Shown: piece after piece, positions 1 to 5,736 of the stretch
Layout: each line of letters begins with the position of its first letter
How positions within the stretch are numbered: the stretch's first letter is position 1
Assembly: GCA_016183885.1 (NCBI GenBank)
Contig: JACPDS010000054.1
Coordinates: forward strand, 1-9,368
Source: Armatimonadota bacterium
GTDB taxonomy: Bacteria; Vulcanimicrobiota; JACPDS01
Length of the DNA: 9,368 bases
Direction: 5' to 3'
Position numbers and translations under genes: made by a program
The notes under the pieces: model-generated
Seen by the model: only the letters and a program-made list of their open reading frames with translations
The model's database searches: none
Told to the model about the DNA's origin: nothing

Positions 1-2
1 AA

Positions 3-560
3 AAAAATATAAATTTAAAAATATCCACTCCTTTAATGAAATTTAATTTTTTAGAACATAAGGAAATTAAAAAATTTGCTCATAAGTTAGGTATTTCCGC
101 CCAATCCGATCCGATTATTTTAATGAAAAATAACGGAAACTTAAATCCTTTAAAGTTACGTTTAAATAAAAGGGAATGGGAAAAATTTTATTTAGAAAAT
201 CCTCAAGAATTAAAAGAAATTAAAATTATTAATCCTGACAAAATTCCTTGCGGAGCAGGGCATCGAATGTGCGCTGTTTCTCCTTATGGGGAACTTTATC
301 CCTGCCCGGGATTTAGATTAAGCGCGGGAAATCTCATCGAAAATAATTTCTCTTCAATTTGGAAATATTCAAAGATATTAAAAGATATCCGCGGCATAAA
401 AAATAAAAATTTAAAAGATTGCGTTAATTGTAAAATAAATTCATATTGTTCACGCTGTCCCGGCACAGCCTATCAAGAAGAAAAAAATTTGTTCGCCAAA
501 GTAAAAACTGCCTGCCAATTAGCTGAGATAAATCGAAATACAAGAAAATTTATCAAGTAA
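3..560 (+). CDS. Radical SAM protein, C-terminal part with SPASM domain (5' truncated by window edge)
   Basis: This is the C-terminal part of a radical SAM enzyme, and it carries a SPASM domain that binds auxiliary iron-sulfur clusters. The frame is open to the left edge (residues K-N-I-N-L-K-I-S-T-P-L before the first Met). That Met sits in a typical internal T-P-L-M-K-x-N stretch, so the true start and the CxxxCxxC radical SAM motif lie outside the window. Numbered from the Met at 36, the cysteines are C72, C79, C90, then C129-x2-C132-x5-C138-x2-C141-P-G and C160. This is the complete SPASM pattern. Related proteins mature peptides (PqqE-like), activate sulfatases or modify heme. The substrate cannot be told here because the upstream neighbours are missing. 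The stop is TAA at 558-560, and the last 42 bp overlap the convergent ccdA-like gene. Confidence 0.88.
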   Translation, partial: KNINLKISTPLMKFNFLEHKEIKKFAHKLGISAQSDPIILMKNNGNLNPLKLRLNKREWEKFYLENPQELKEIKIINPDKIPCGAGHRMCAVSPYGELYPCPGFRLSAGNLIENNFSSIWKYSKILKDIRGIKNKNLKDCVNCKINSYCSRCPGTAYQEEKNLFAKVKTACQLAEINRNTRKFIK

Positions 561-1256
561 GGACTGCAGATTAATATTATCGGTAAAAATTAAAATTCCC
601 AAAAAAATTAGCAATATTCCAGCGCAAATTTCAATTGCCCGGAAATATTTTTTAATTTTATTAAAAAATACAAAAAAGATATTTATTCCCATCCCGGCCA
701 GAAAAAATGGTATCGAAAATCCCAATGAATAAACAAATAATAAGCTCATTCCCTGAGGCATGGAATTTTGTTTTGCCGCAAGAATAAGAATTGCCGAAAG
801 GACAGGGCTGATACAGGGCGTCCATCCTGCGGCAAAAGCTAAACCCATTAAGAATGATTTGACAAGACCCCTGGAAGTTTGTTTAACTTTTAATGTTTTT
901 TCATAGTTAAGAAATTTTATATTAAAAACCCCCATAGTATGAAGTCCAAAAAATATTACCAAAGTCCCTCCAACTTTTTCTATAATATCTCGATGCTTTA
1001 AAAGAAGTTTCCCAAAGTACGAAGCTGAAGCGCCTAAAATGATAAAAATAAGTGTAAAACCGGCAATAAATAAAAGAGAATTAAGAATCACTCTATGCGT
1101 AATTTGTTTTTTATCTTCAAGATACCTCATTTCATCTATTGAGACGCCCGAAATAAAGGAAAGATAAGCCGGTATCAATGGAAGTACGCAGGGAGATATG
1201 AAAGTAATCAGTCCCCCGATAAATGCCGTAAAAATAGATAAATTTCCCACAGCCAT
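519..1256 (-). CDS. ccdA: CcdA-type cytochrome c biogenesis / thiol-disulfide electron transporter
   Basis: This is an integral membrane protein of 245 residues with about six hydrophobic segments, the usual CcdA length and equivalent to the membrane core of DsbD. The family moves reducing equivalents from cytoplasmic thioredoxin across the membrane to extracytoplasmic thioredoxin-like proteins. The two redox motifs are visible: F-I-S-P-C-V-L-P-L-I-P at residues 19-29 (C23) and W-T-P-C-I-S-P at 145-151 (C148). The N-terminus starts just before the first membrane segment, which supports the ATG at 1256, although no strong ribosome binding site is visible before it. The gene stands alone on its strand and converges on the radical SAM gene. 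A plausible client in this window is the thioredoxin domain of the permease fusion at 5737-6696, but that link is inferred. Confidence 0.93.
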   Translation of the reverse strand: MAVGNLSIFTAFIGGLITFISPCVLPLIPAYLSFISGVSIDEMRYLEDKKQITHRVILNSLLFIAGFTLIFIILGASASYFGKLLLKHRDIIEKVGGTLVIFFGLHTMGVFNIKFLNYEKTLKVKQTSRGLVKSFLMGLAFAAGWTPCISPVLSAILILAAKQNSMPQGMSLLFVYSLGFSIPFFLAGMGINIFFVFFNKIKKYFRAIEICAGILLIFLGILIFTDNINLQSLLDKFSCISIYLS

Positions 1257-1401
1257 AAGTTTAATCGTTTTATATCCTATATTCTAAATTTTGAGGCTAT
1301 ATTTATTCTATTTTTACTCTAATTATCCCTTTTTTAGTTTACTTAATGCTTACAGCTTTACGCTTATCGCTTAATATAAAAAAGGCTGCTTTTTACATTT
1401 T

Positions 1402-1430
1402 TTTAACAAAAATTTAACAAATTTAACAAA
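1402..1430. repeat. Three direct repeats TTTAACAAA in the 266-bp spacer 1257-1522
   Basis: TTTAACAAA occurs at 1402-1410, 1413-1421 and 1422-1430, the last two abutting. The repeats lie about 15 bp upstream of the candidate -35 box for the 86-residue gene, so they could be operator-like half-sites, or simply AT-rich low complexity. The rest of the spacer holds no convincing gene. It has a weak hairpin (AAAAAG, loop GCTG, CTTTTT) at 1379-1394. Confidence 0.4.
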
Positions 1431-1445
1431 TTTTTAATTTATTTT

Positions 1446-1475
1446 TTGAAAATTTTATGTTAAAATTAATGTAAT
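1446..1475 (+). promoter_or_regulatory. Candidate sigma70-type promoter for the 86-residue gene
   Basis: TTGAAA at 1446-1451 (5 of 6 to consensus) is followed after 18 bp by TGTAAT at 1470-1475 (5 of 6). It ends 47 bp before the ATG at 1523. Such matches arise by chance in AT-rich DNA, so the call rests on its position. Confidence 0.4.
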
Positions 1476-1522
1476 CGGTTTAGATAATTCAAATTTTTTA
1501 ATATTAAAAGCGGAGATTAATA

Positions 1523-1783
1523 ATGTTAAAAATTTTTAAAATAAATAGTTCTGCATCTCAAGGAATAAAAGAAAAATGGCCTAATGAAATATTAAGTAAT
1601 TTTAAAAATTTTATAACTGATTATATAACTGTTACTCCAAAAACGCAAAGTAATTTAGAAAAACTGTCGGATACTTCAATTAAAACAGGGAAAGAAGCAT
1701 TTCAAACTATAATTCAAGAATTTGAAAATTTAAAATCTAAAGAAAAATATAATCGAGAAGGTGAATATTTAATCGCAAATTAA
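1523..1783 (+). CDS. Small hypothetical protein (86 aa)
   Basis: The family is not recognised. The 86-residue product is Lys/Glu/Asn-rich and probably soluble and helical, with no signal peptide, membrane segment or cysteine. The C-terminal half (about residues 40-75) looks amphipathic and could form a helical bundle or coiled coil. Coding status is supported by GGAG placed 7-8 nt before the ATG, by a promoter-like sequence upstream, and by a large hairpin with a T-run just after the stop. It stands alone between a divergent ccdA-like gene and the convergent panE. It could be a lineage-specific protein, and no function can be assigned. Confidence 0.62.
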   Translation: MLKIFKINSSASQGIKEKWPNEILSNFKNFITDYITVTPKTQSNLEKLSDTSIKTGKEAFQTIIQEFENLKSKEKYNREGEYLIAN

Positions 1784-1905
1784 AAAGTTTGCTTGCAGGT
1801 TAACAAAAAATCAATTTGATTTACAACTTTTCCTTTAAATCTTAAACTCCAGCCACTCACTTAAGAATATATAAGAGAAAGTTGTCCTAACCTGCAAGCT
1901 TTTTT
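1782..1905. terminator. Large nested palindrome, probable bidirectional terminator or structured element
   Basis: The outer arms are a perfect 12-bp inverted repeat, GCTTGCAGGTTA at 1791-1802 and TAACCTGCAAGC at 1888-1899. Inside are ACAACTTT (1823-1830) with AAAGTTGT (1878-1885), then TCTTAA (1840-1845) with TTAAGA (1861-1866) closing a 15-nt loop. A small side hairpin AATCA/TGATT (1809-1821) sits on the left branch. T6 follows the right arm on the plus strand, and T5 follows on the minus strand after a short gap. It lies between the stop of the 86-residue gene and the 3' end of panE, where a two-way terminator is expected. It is much longer than a simple terminator hairpin, and its right arm encodes the last residues of PanE. 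Confidence 0.6.
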
Positions 1906-2912
1906 ATTAATTTTTCAGGTTTAGCTTTAAATTCCAACCAATTTATTTTACCTGAAGCAATCCCTTTTAAGGTTTCTGTCAAGAGTTTATTTGCGGGAAG
2001 ATTGATTTTTAATTTCTCAGCCTCTTTTAGCACCGCTCCGTTTAAATAAATCACTTCAGTTTTTTCCCTTTGCAAAATAAGATCTTGATGCAGAGAAGGT
2101 AATTTCCCGCCCCGGCTTTTAGCAATTTTATACTTTACTAATGGCTTAAGAAGGAAATAAGGAAGATAAGAAAAAAGTTTTATTATTAAAATAACCGGAA
2201 ACCCCGGTAAATTCACAGCTTTTATTTTAAGCATTTTCATTATTTTTACAATTTCTCTAAAAGCTTGAATTTCCAATTTAAATAGATTCGGGTTTGAAAA
2301 TACTTCAACAATATCCCAATCTAAAATAGCGCAAGTGGCATTTCCTAAAACATTTAAAAGCAGTTTAGACCACCTTAAACTCTTATAATTATCCACTAAT
2401 GAAACATTAAAGCGGGCTTTTTTAAATAAAGAAAAAAGTTCTTGGAGAGCTTCTTTTCTCTTAACGGGAGCCAAACTAATTCCTCCTTTTAAATTGTTCG
2501 CTTCTATAAAATTTCCATCTTTAAAATTAACTGCGGTGGTTAAAGCGGCAGAATAAAAATTTTCTCCCCAATAATTTTCAACTCTTTCTTCTATGCCCAG
2601 CCCATTTTGAAAAAATAAAGCTGGAATCTCTTTAAATAAATCTTTAGTTTCATTTAAAATTTTAAGCAAATCATAAGCTTTAACGGTAAAAAAAATGAAA
2701 TCCCAGCAAGATTTAGGGATTTCATTAATAGAAGAATAAAGTTTAAAATTAGTTATAGTAAATTCTTTTTTCCCTTCTTTTATTTTAATTCCTTTTTCAT
2801 TTAAAATTTGAAAATTTTTACGGGAAAGCAGTCCTATTCCAATTCCGCTTTTAGCAAGTTTTGCCGCAAGATAAGTTCCAATTGCTCCGGCGCCAAGAAT
2901 GAGTATTTTCAT
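1887..2912 (-). CDS. panE: 2-dehydropantoate 2-reductase (ketopantoate reductase, ApbA/PanE family)
   Basis: This enzyme reduces ketopantoate to pantoate with NADPH in the cytoplasm, for coenzyme A synthesis. At 341 residues it is somewhat longer than the E. coli enzyme (about 300). The N-terminal Rossmann fold has G-A-G-A-I-G at residues 7-12. Residues matching known active-site positions are K78 (T-V-K-A-Y-D), N103 (F-Q-N-G), K183 and N187 (W-S-K-L-L-L-N), S273 and D277 (S-L-H-Q-D), and E285 (K-T-E-V-I-Y-L-N-G). The catalytic Lys and Glu are therefore kept. The insert around residues 235-262 is hydrophobic. No other pantothenate gene is nearby, so a paralogous 2-ketoacid reductase activity is possible. 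The ATG overlaps the stop of the DJ-1 gene (ATGA), implying translational coupling. The last codons lie in the palindrome at 1888-1899. Confidence 0.9.
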   Translation of the reverse strand: MKILILGAGAIGTYLAAKLAKSGIGIGLLSRKNFQILNEKGIKIKEGKKEFTITNFKLYSSINEIPKSCWDFIFFTVKAYDLLKILNETKDLFKEIPALFFQNGLGIEERVENYWGENFYSAALTTAVNFKDGNFIEANNLKGGISLAPVKRKEALQELFSLFKKARFNVSLVDNYKSLRWSKLLLNVLGNATCAILDWDIVEVFSNPNLFKLEIQAFREIVKIMKMLKIKAVNLPGFPVILIIKLFSYLPYFLLKPLVKYKIAKSRGGKLPSLHQDLILQREKTEVIYLNGAVLKEAEKLKINLPANKLLTETLKGIASGKINWLEFKAKPEKLIKKLAG

Positions 2913-3415
2913 CCTTTTAAAGATTTTAAAATTAAATAACCAAATTCTTCCGCAGCCTCAGGGCCGTTTGCGGTAATAATATTATCCACTTTTTCTATCG
3001 AAGAAGCGCTATAATAAACTCCGAGAGATTTCAAATTTTCAATTTCAGAAGCATAAACAGCGGATTTTTTGCCTTTTAAAATTCCAGATGCCGCTAAAAT
3101 CATCGGAGCGATACAAATAGCGGCTACAATTTTATGGGCATTATAAAAATCAAGGGCAATTTTATGCGCTAAGAAGTCATTAAAATAAATCCTGCTTCCC
3201 TCCCCGCCTACAAAAATTACCGCCTCATAATCTTTTGCTTTTATTTCTTCTAAGATTAAATCCGGCTTAACTTCAAGGCCGAATCTTCCCTTGCAAAAAT
3301 TTTTAGTATTTGAAGCTACTTTAACTAAAAATTCACTTTCTAATATTTCCCGCGGTTTTTGATACTCCTCATCCCGAAATTTTTCCGGAGCGATTATGAT
3401 TAAAATTTTTTTCAT
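2909..3415 (-). CDS. DJ-1/PfpI family protein
   Basis: This is a 168-residue single-domain protein of the DJ-1/PfpI superfamily, which includes glyoxalase/deglycase-like enzymes, chaperones and proteases. The conserved acidic residue is near E16 (F-R-D-E-E-Y-x-x-P). The nucleophile-elbow cysteine is C101 in A-A-I-C-I-A-P, preceded by the V-I-F-V-G-G-E-G-S strand and turn at about 67-74. An isoleucine, not histidine, follows the cysteine, so the Cys-His pair of PfpI proteases is absent; this favours a non-protease member. It sits between a small coiled-coil gene (31-bp gap) and panE (4-bp overlap) in one unit. No Shine-Dalgarno sequence is visible, but the start fits the family's M-K-K-I-L-I beginning. 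It ends in TGA. Confidence 0.88.
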   Translation of the reverse strand: MKKILIIIAPEKFRDEEYQKPREILESEFLVKVASNTKNFCKGRFGLEVKPDLILEEIKAKDYEAVIFVGGEGSRIYFNDFLAHKIALDFYNAHKIVAAICIAPMILAASGILKGKKSAVYASEIENLKSLGVYYSASSIEKVDNIITANGPEAAEEFGYLILKSLKG

Positions 3416-3446
3416 AAAAAGAAATAATTTTTAAAATATTAAAAAA

Positions 3447-3620
3447 TCAATTTTTATGAATTTTAAAATTATAATAATCTTTACTTCTTCTTTGATAACC
3501 GATATTTTGGATTAATTTAACAATTTCAAATTGATTTTTTTGGATTTCTTCCAACTTTTTCTCAATTTTTTCTAATTTAAAGAGAAATTTAAATAAATCT
3601 TCTTTTTTAGAAAAAAACAT
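3447..3620 (-). CDS. Small coiled-coil protein (57 aa)
   Basis: This is a short gene of 57 codons that begins M-F-F-S-K-K-E-D-L-F and ends F-K-I-H-K-N before TGA at 3447-3449. It has the best ribosome binding site of its neighbourhood: GAGGTGA at 3626-3632, 5 nt before the ATG. Residues 9-40 show heptad-like Leu/Ile/Phe spacing among Lys and Glu (L-E-K-I-E-K-K-L-E-E-I), which predicts a coiled coil, followed by a basic, aromatic tail (Y-Q-R-R-S-K-D-Y-Y). It would be the first gene of the unit with the DJ-1 protein and PanE. The family is not recognised. Oligomerisation or a structural role is only a guess. Confidence 0.6.
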   Translation of the reverse strand: MFFSKKEDLFKFLFKLEKIEKKLEEIQKNQFEIVKLIQNIGYQRRSKDYYNFKIHKN

Positions 3621-3625
3621 TTACT

Positions 3626-3632
3626 TCACCTC
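3626..3632 (-). promoter_or_regulatory. Strong ribosome binding site for the 57-residue gene
   Basis: GAGGTGA on the minus strand lies 5 nt before the ATG at 3620. It is a near-perfect match to the anti-Shine-Dalgarno sequence and is the main reason for calling this short frame a gene. Confidence 0.7.
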
Positions 3633-3679
3633 TTTATTAAATTTTTACAGCCTATAACCTTGAAGGCTCTCGCGGTGGC

Positions 3680-3800
3680 TGTCCAAAAAGTCAAATTTAA
3701 AATATTTATATGCTATATATGGTAGCCGCCCCAATGTAACTTCGGGGTGTTATATATATTTACGCAGACTAAAGTCTGCGGCTACCCCTTTTTTTGGACA
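3680..3800. mobile_element. MITE-like 121-bp element with terminal inverted repeats
   Basis: TGTCCAAAAA at 3680-3689 and TTTTTGGACA at 3791-3800 form perfect 10-bp terminal inverted repeats. The interior has no coding capacity but is strongly palindromic and locally GC-richer than its surroundings. It lies in the 220-bp spacer between the DUF503 gene and the 57-residue gene, which fits insertion of a non-autonomous element between two units. No clear target-site duplication is seen. Ends of the type GTCCAAAAA recall transposon termini, but the family cannot be named. It could instead be an old repeat kept as a structural or terminator element. Confidence 0.5.
3721..3786. repeat. Nested palindromes inside the MITE-like element
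   Basis: GGTAGCCGC (3721-3729) pairs with GCGGCTACC (3778-3786). Within it, CGCAGACT (3763-3770) faces AGTCTGCG (3773-3780) across two bases, or as a 7-bp stem with loop TAAA. CCCC (3729-3732) faces GGGG (3744-3747). The pairings share bases, so alternative folds compete. On the plus strand the structure is followed by T7 at 3789-3795, giving terminator-like geometry, but no plus-strand gene ends here. From memory, motifs of the type GCAGACTaaAGTCTGC next to GGCTACC recur as intergenic repeats in AT-rich uncultured bacteria; this was not checked. Confidence 0.6.
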
Positions 3801-3840
3801 ACCCCCTGCTTCTTCTCTTGTTTTGCAACCACCTATTATT

Positions 3841-4131
3841 CTAAATTGTTAAAAAATCTAAATAGCAATTGATTATCTCAATATTTGCGTTTTTATCCAA
3901 AAAACAAATTATTTTATTAAGTATTTGCTCCGCTCTAATTTTATCTGGGGTTGCGCATACAATCCCTAAAACTGTTCTTTGCCAAAGATTTAATCCATCT
4001 ACTTCTGAAATACAAACTTCAAATTTATTTTTAATTTGTTCTTTGATTTTCCTTAAAATTTGTCTTTTGGTCTTAAGAGAATCAGGTTTATCTAATAAAT
4101 ATAAATTTAATTTGCAAACCCCTACGGTCAT
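3841..4131 (-). CDS. DUF503 / YlxP-like protein
   Basis: This is a 96-residue cytoplasmic protein of the DUF503 (YlxP) family, at full family length. Characteristic stretches are V-G-V at the N-terminus, S-L-K-T-K-R at residues 18-23, the F-E-V-C-I-S-E-V-D segment at about 37-45, and L-W-Q-R-T-V-L-G-I at about 49-57. The family folds as a small alpha/beta (ferredoxin-like) domain. Its function is unsettled; in Firmicutes it lies in the infB-rbfA region, pointing to translation or ribosome maturation. Here it directly follows efp with a 4-bp ATGA overlap, again in a translation context. The stop is TAG. Confidence 0.88.
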   Translation of the reverse strand: MTVGVCKLNLYLLDKPDSLKTKRQILRKIKEQIKNKFEVCISEVDGLNLWQRTVLGIVCATPDKIRAEQILNKIICFLDKNANIEIINCYLDFLTI

Positions 4132-4685
4132 ACTCTTCTTAAATAAATTTCACTTCTAGTGTCAATTTGAATAATATCTCCAATTTCTACAAATAAGGGA
4201 ACTTGAATTTGAGCATCTGTTTCTAAAATAGCCGGCTTGCTGCCTCCTGTAGCTGTGTCTCCTTTAAAACCCGGTTCAGTTTGAATGACTTTTAATTCCA
4301 CAAAATTAGGAACTTCTACTCCTAAAGCTAGATTTTTATGAAATAAAATATAAATTTTCATTCCATCCTTAAGCCATTTAATCCCCTCTCCGATTTGCGA
4401 AGCTGACAAATTGATTTGTTCATAATTTTGAGTATCCATAAAAGTATATTCGTCAGCGCTATGATATAAAAATTGCATTTCTTTTCTTTCGATATAAGCT
4501 CGATTAACTTTTTCCCCGGCGCGGAAAGTTTTCTCAATTACATAACCGGTTTTTAAATTTTTTAATTTTGTTCTTACAAAAGCCGACCCTTTGCCTGGTT
4601 TGACATGCTGAAATTCTATAATAGTATATAAAATACCGTCTAAATCAATAGTAATCCCATTTTTAAAGTCATTGCTGGAAATCAT
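4128..4685 (-). CDS. efp: Translation elongation factor P
   Basis: EF-P binds the ribosome between the P and E sites and relieves stalling at polyproline stretches. The protein is complete (185 residues) with the three expected domains: the KOW-like domain I (about 1-63), OB domain II (about 65-127) and OB domain III (about 129-185, including G-D-T-A-T-G-G-S-K-P-A). The tip of domain I reads K-P-G-K-G-S-A-F, placing the modifiable lysine at K32, as in Bacillus-type EF-P. No modification enzyme is present in the window. AAGAGG lies about 8 nt before the ATG. The gene ends in TGA exactly at the family C-terminus, so TGA is a stop in this organism. Confidence 0.98.
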   Translation of the reverse strand: MISSNDFKNGITIDLDGILYTIIEFQHVKPGKGSAFVRTKLKNLKTGYVIEKTFRAGEKVNRAYIERKEMQFLYHSADEYTFMDTQNYEQINLSASQIGEGIKWLKDGMKIYILFHKNLALGVEVPNFVELKVIQTEPGFKGDTATGGSKPAILETDAQIQVPLFVEIGDIIQIDTRSEIYLRRV

Positions 4686-4738
4686 TTTATCTGCCTCTTA
4701 ATCAAAATTTTCCCTGTTATTCTTGTTTTAAATTCTTT

Positions 4739-5713
4739 TTATCTTTTAATTTCTAAATCGCCTGAATAATTATCCTGTATCTGAGGATGTTGGGGTTTAT
4801 CTGCGCCAAAATTATTCCTTACAAAATCAGTCACCAGATCCTTAGCATAAGTGTAAGTTTCTTCAGAGGAAATGCTCTTATCGGAATTAAGGTCAGCCGG
4901 ACCTAAAAGAGTAGTTTCCCCTAAAGCTTGCACCAGGTAATAAGTTAATACTCCGTTTTGCAACTCGTTAGATTCTTGAGCTAATTCGCTTCCAGTTGAT
5001 GCGGCAATACAAACTAAATTTTCAATTGAGGATAAAGTGCGAAAAAAATCTTCTTTTAAAATTAATCCTGATTGAGGATGTGGTATAAAACGAGCTTTCC
5101 CATTAACTTGTTCGCTTTTTTTATCAATAAAAAGCCCGCTATAACAAGAATCAATAATTACATATTTTTTGACGCCGCTTGGGAAAGCCGTTAAATAGCT
5201 TTGCAAATCATTGGAATTAATCCAATTAGGAGGATATACTCCATTATCAGCTATCCCGTCGCAAGGGACAATATAGCCTGTTCCCGCTATGTTGCTTCCA
5301 TGCCCGGAATAACTAAGAAATAAAGTTCCATTCGCGGTTATTCTGCCTGCGGCGGTAATCAAGGCATTTTTAATATCACTTTTAGCAGCTTTACTATCTA
5401 ATAATTTTATAATAACGGCTCCAGACCAATTTGAGGAATTTTGTAATACAAGACTTAAATCTTCCGCATCAGGCCGGGCCCAGTCTAAATCATAAATAGT
5501 CCCCGGATAATCGTTAATTCAAATTAAAATAGCATAATAATTAATATTTATAAGCGGTTCAGGAGTATGTATTGAAGACGGAGAAGATGAAGTTGAAGCA
5601 GGGATAGATCTATCCGAACCGCCGCCTCCCCCGCCTGTAAAACTGCTTCCGCCCCCTCCGCTGCAATTATTTAATAAAAAAAGACCGATTAAAATTAAAA
5701 TTATTTTTTTCAT
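4739..5713 (-). pseudogene. Caspase-like (peptidase C14) lipoprotein gene interrupted by one in-frame TGA
   Basis: Read straight through, 5713-4739 gives 324 residues in one frame, broken only by TGA at codon 65. It begins M-K-K-I-I-L-I-L-I-G-L-F-L-L-N-N-C, a lipoprotein-type signal with C17 (Asn at -1 is unusual), then two Gly runs and a Ser/Pro-rich linker. The caspase fold starts at about 58 with Y-Y-A-I-L-I-(TGA)-I-N-D-Y-P-G; families of this type have Gly at the TGA position. The catalytic dyad is intact: H138 in S-G-H-G and C190 in D-S-C-Y-S-G. A DxNxD...E EF-hand-like loop (274-285) follows the caspase core. Under the standard code only a 64-residue lipoprotein stub is made, unless translation restarts downstream (a TTG at 5362 would give 207 residues with the dyad but without the first strand). 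The likely cause is a GGA-to-TGA change or a sequence error. The gene starts 23 bp after the permease fusion. Confidence 0.85.
5519..5521 (-). other. In-frame TGA at a conserved glycine position of the caspase gene
   Basis: The TGA sits between A-I-L-I and I-N-D-Y-P-G, where caspase-like proteins read I-G-I-N-D-Y. A single base change from GGA explains it. The same reading frame continues on both sides, so there is no frameshift. Confidence 0.85.
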
Positions 5714-5736
5714 TACTTTAAAAGGAGCGGCTCATC

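Noticed and set aside
1379..1394. Intrinsic terminator AAAAAG-GCTG-CTTTTT
   Set aside because: The stem is almost entirely A-T pairs and no gene ends just upstream of it on either strand.
1402..1430. Rex operator made of TTTAACAA half-sites
   Set aside because: The half-sites match one arm of the Rex motif, but they are direct repeats and lack the opposing TTGTTAA arm at the right spacing.
3869..4159. Plus-strand open frame of 96 codons
   Set aside because: It is the antisense shadow of the DUF503 gene, with no ribosome binding site and no family resemblance.
4739..5362. The caspase gene starting at 5362 as an intact 207-residue protein
   Set aside because: The start would be TTG inside the fold, without a ribosome binding site, and would drop the first caspase strand and helix that are clearly encoded upstream in the same frame.
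5519..5521. UGA read as glycine (genetic code of Absconditabacteria/Gracilibacteria)
   Set aside because: The TGA falls at a Gly position, which is tempting, but EF-P ends in TGA at its normal family C-terminus and the DJ-1 gene ends in TGA in a typical ATGA overlap. No other gene in the window needs TGA to be read through.
5474..5521. TGA as selenocysteine, with a downstream hairpin as SECIS element
   Set aside because: A CCGGG/CCCGG stem begins about 12 nt after the TGA, but it is only 5 bp with a 22-nt loop, and the family residue at this site is Gly, not Cys. YeeE/YedE links to selenium metabolism are not enough.
5519..5713. A separate 64-residue Gly-rich lipoprotein gene
   Set aside because: Its last residues Y-Y-A-I-L-I are the first strand of the caspase fold, and the frame continues directly into the rest of that domain, so it is the front part of the interrupted gene.
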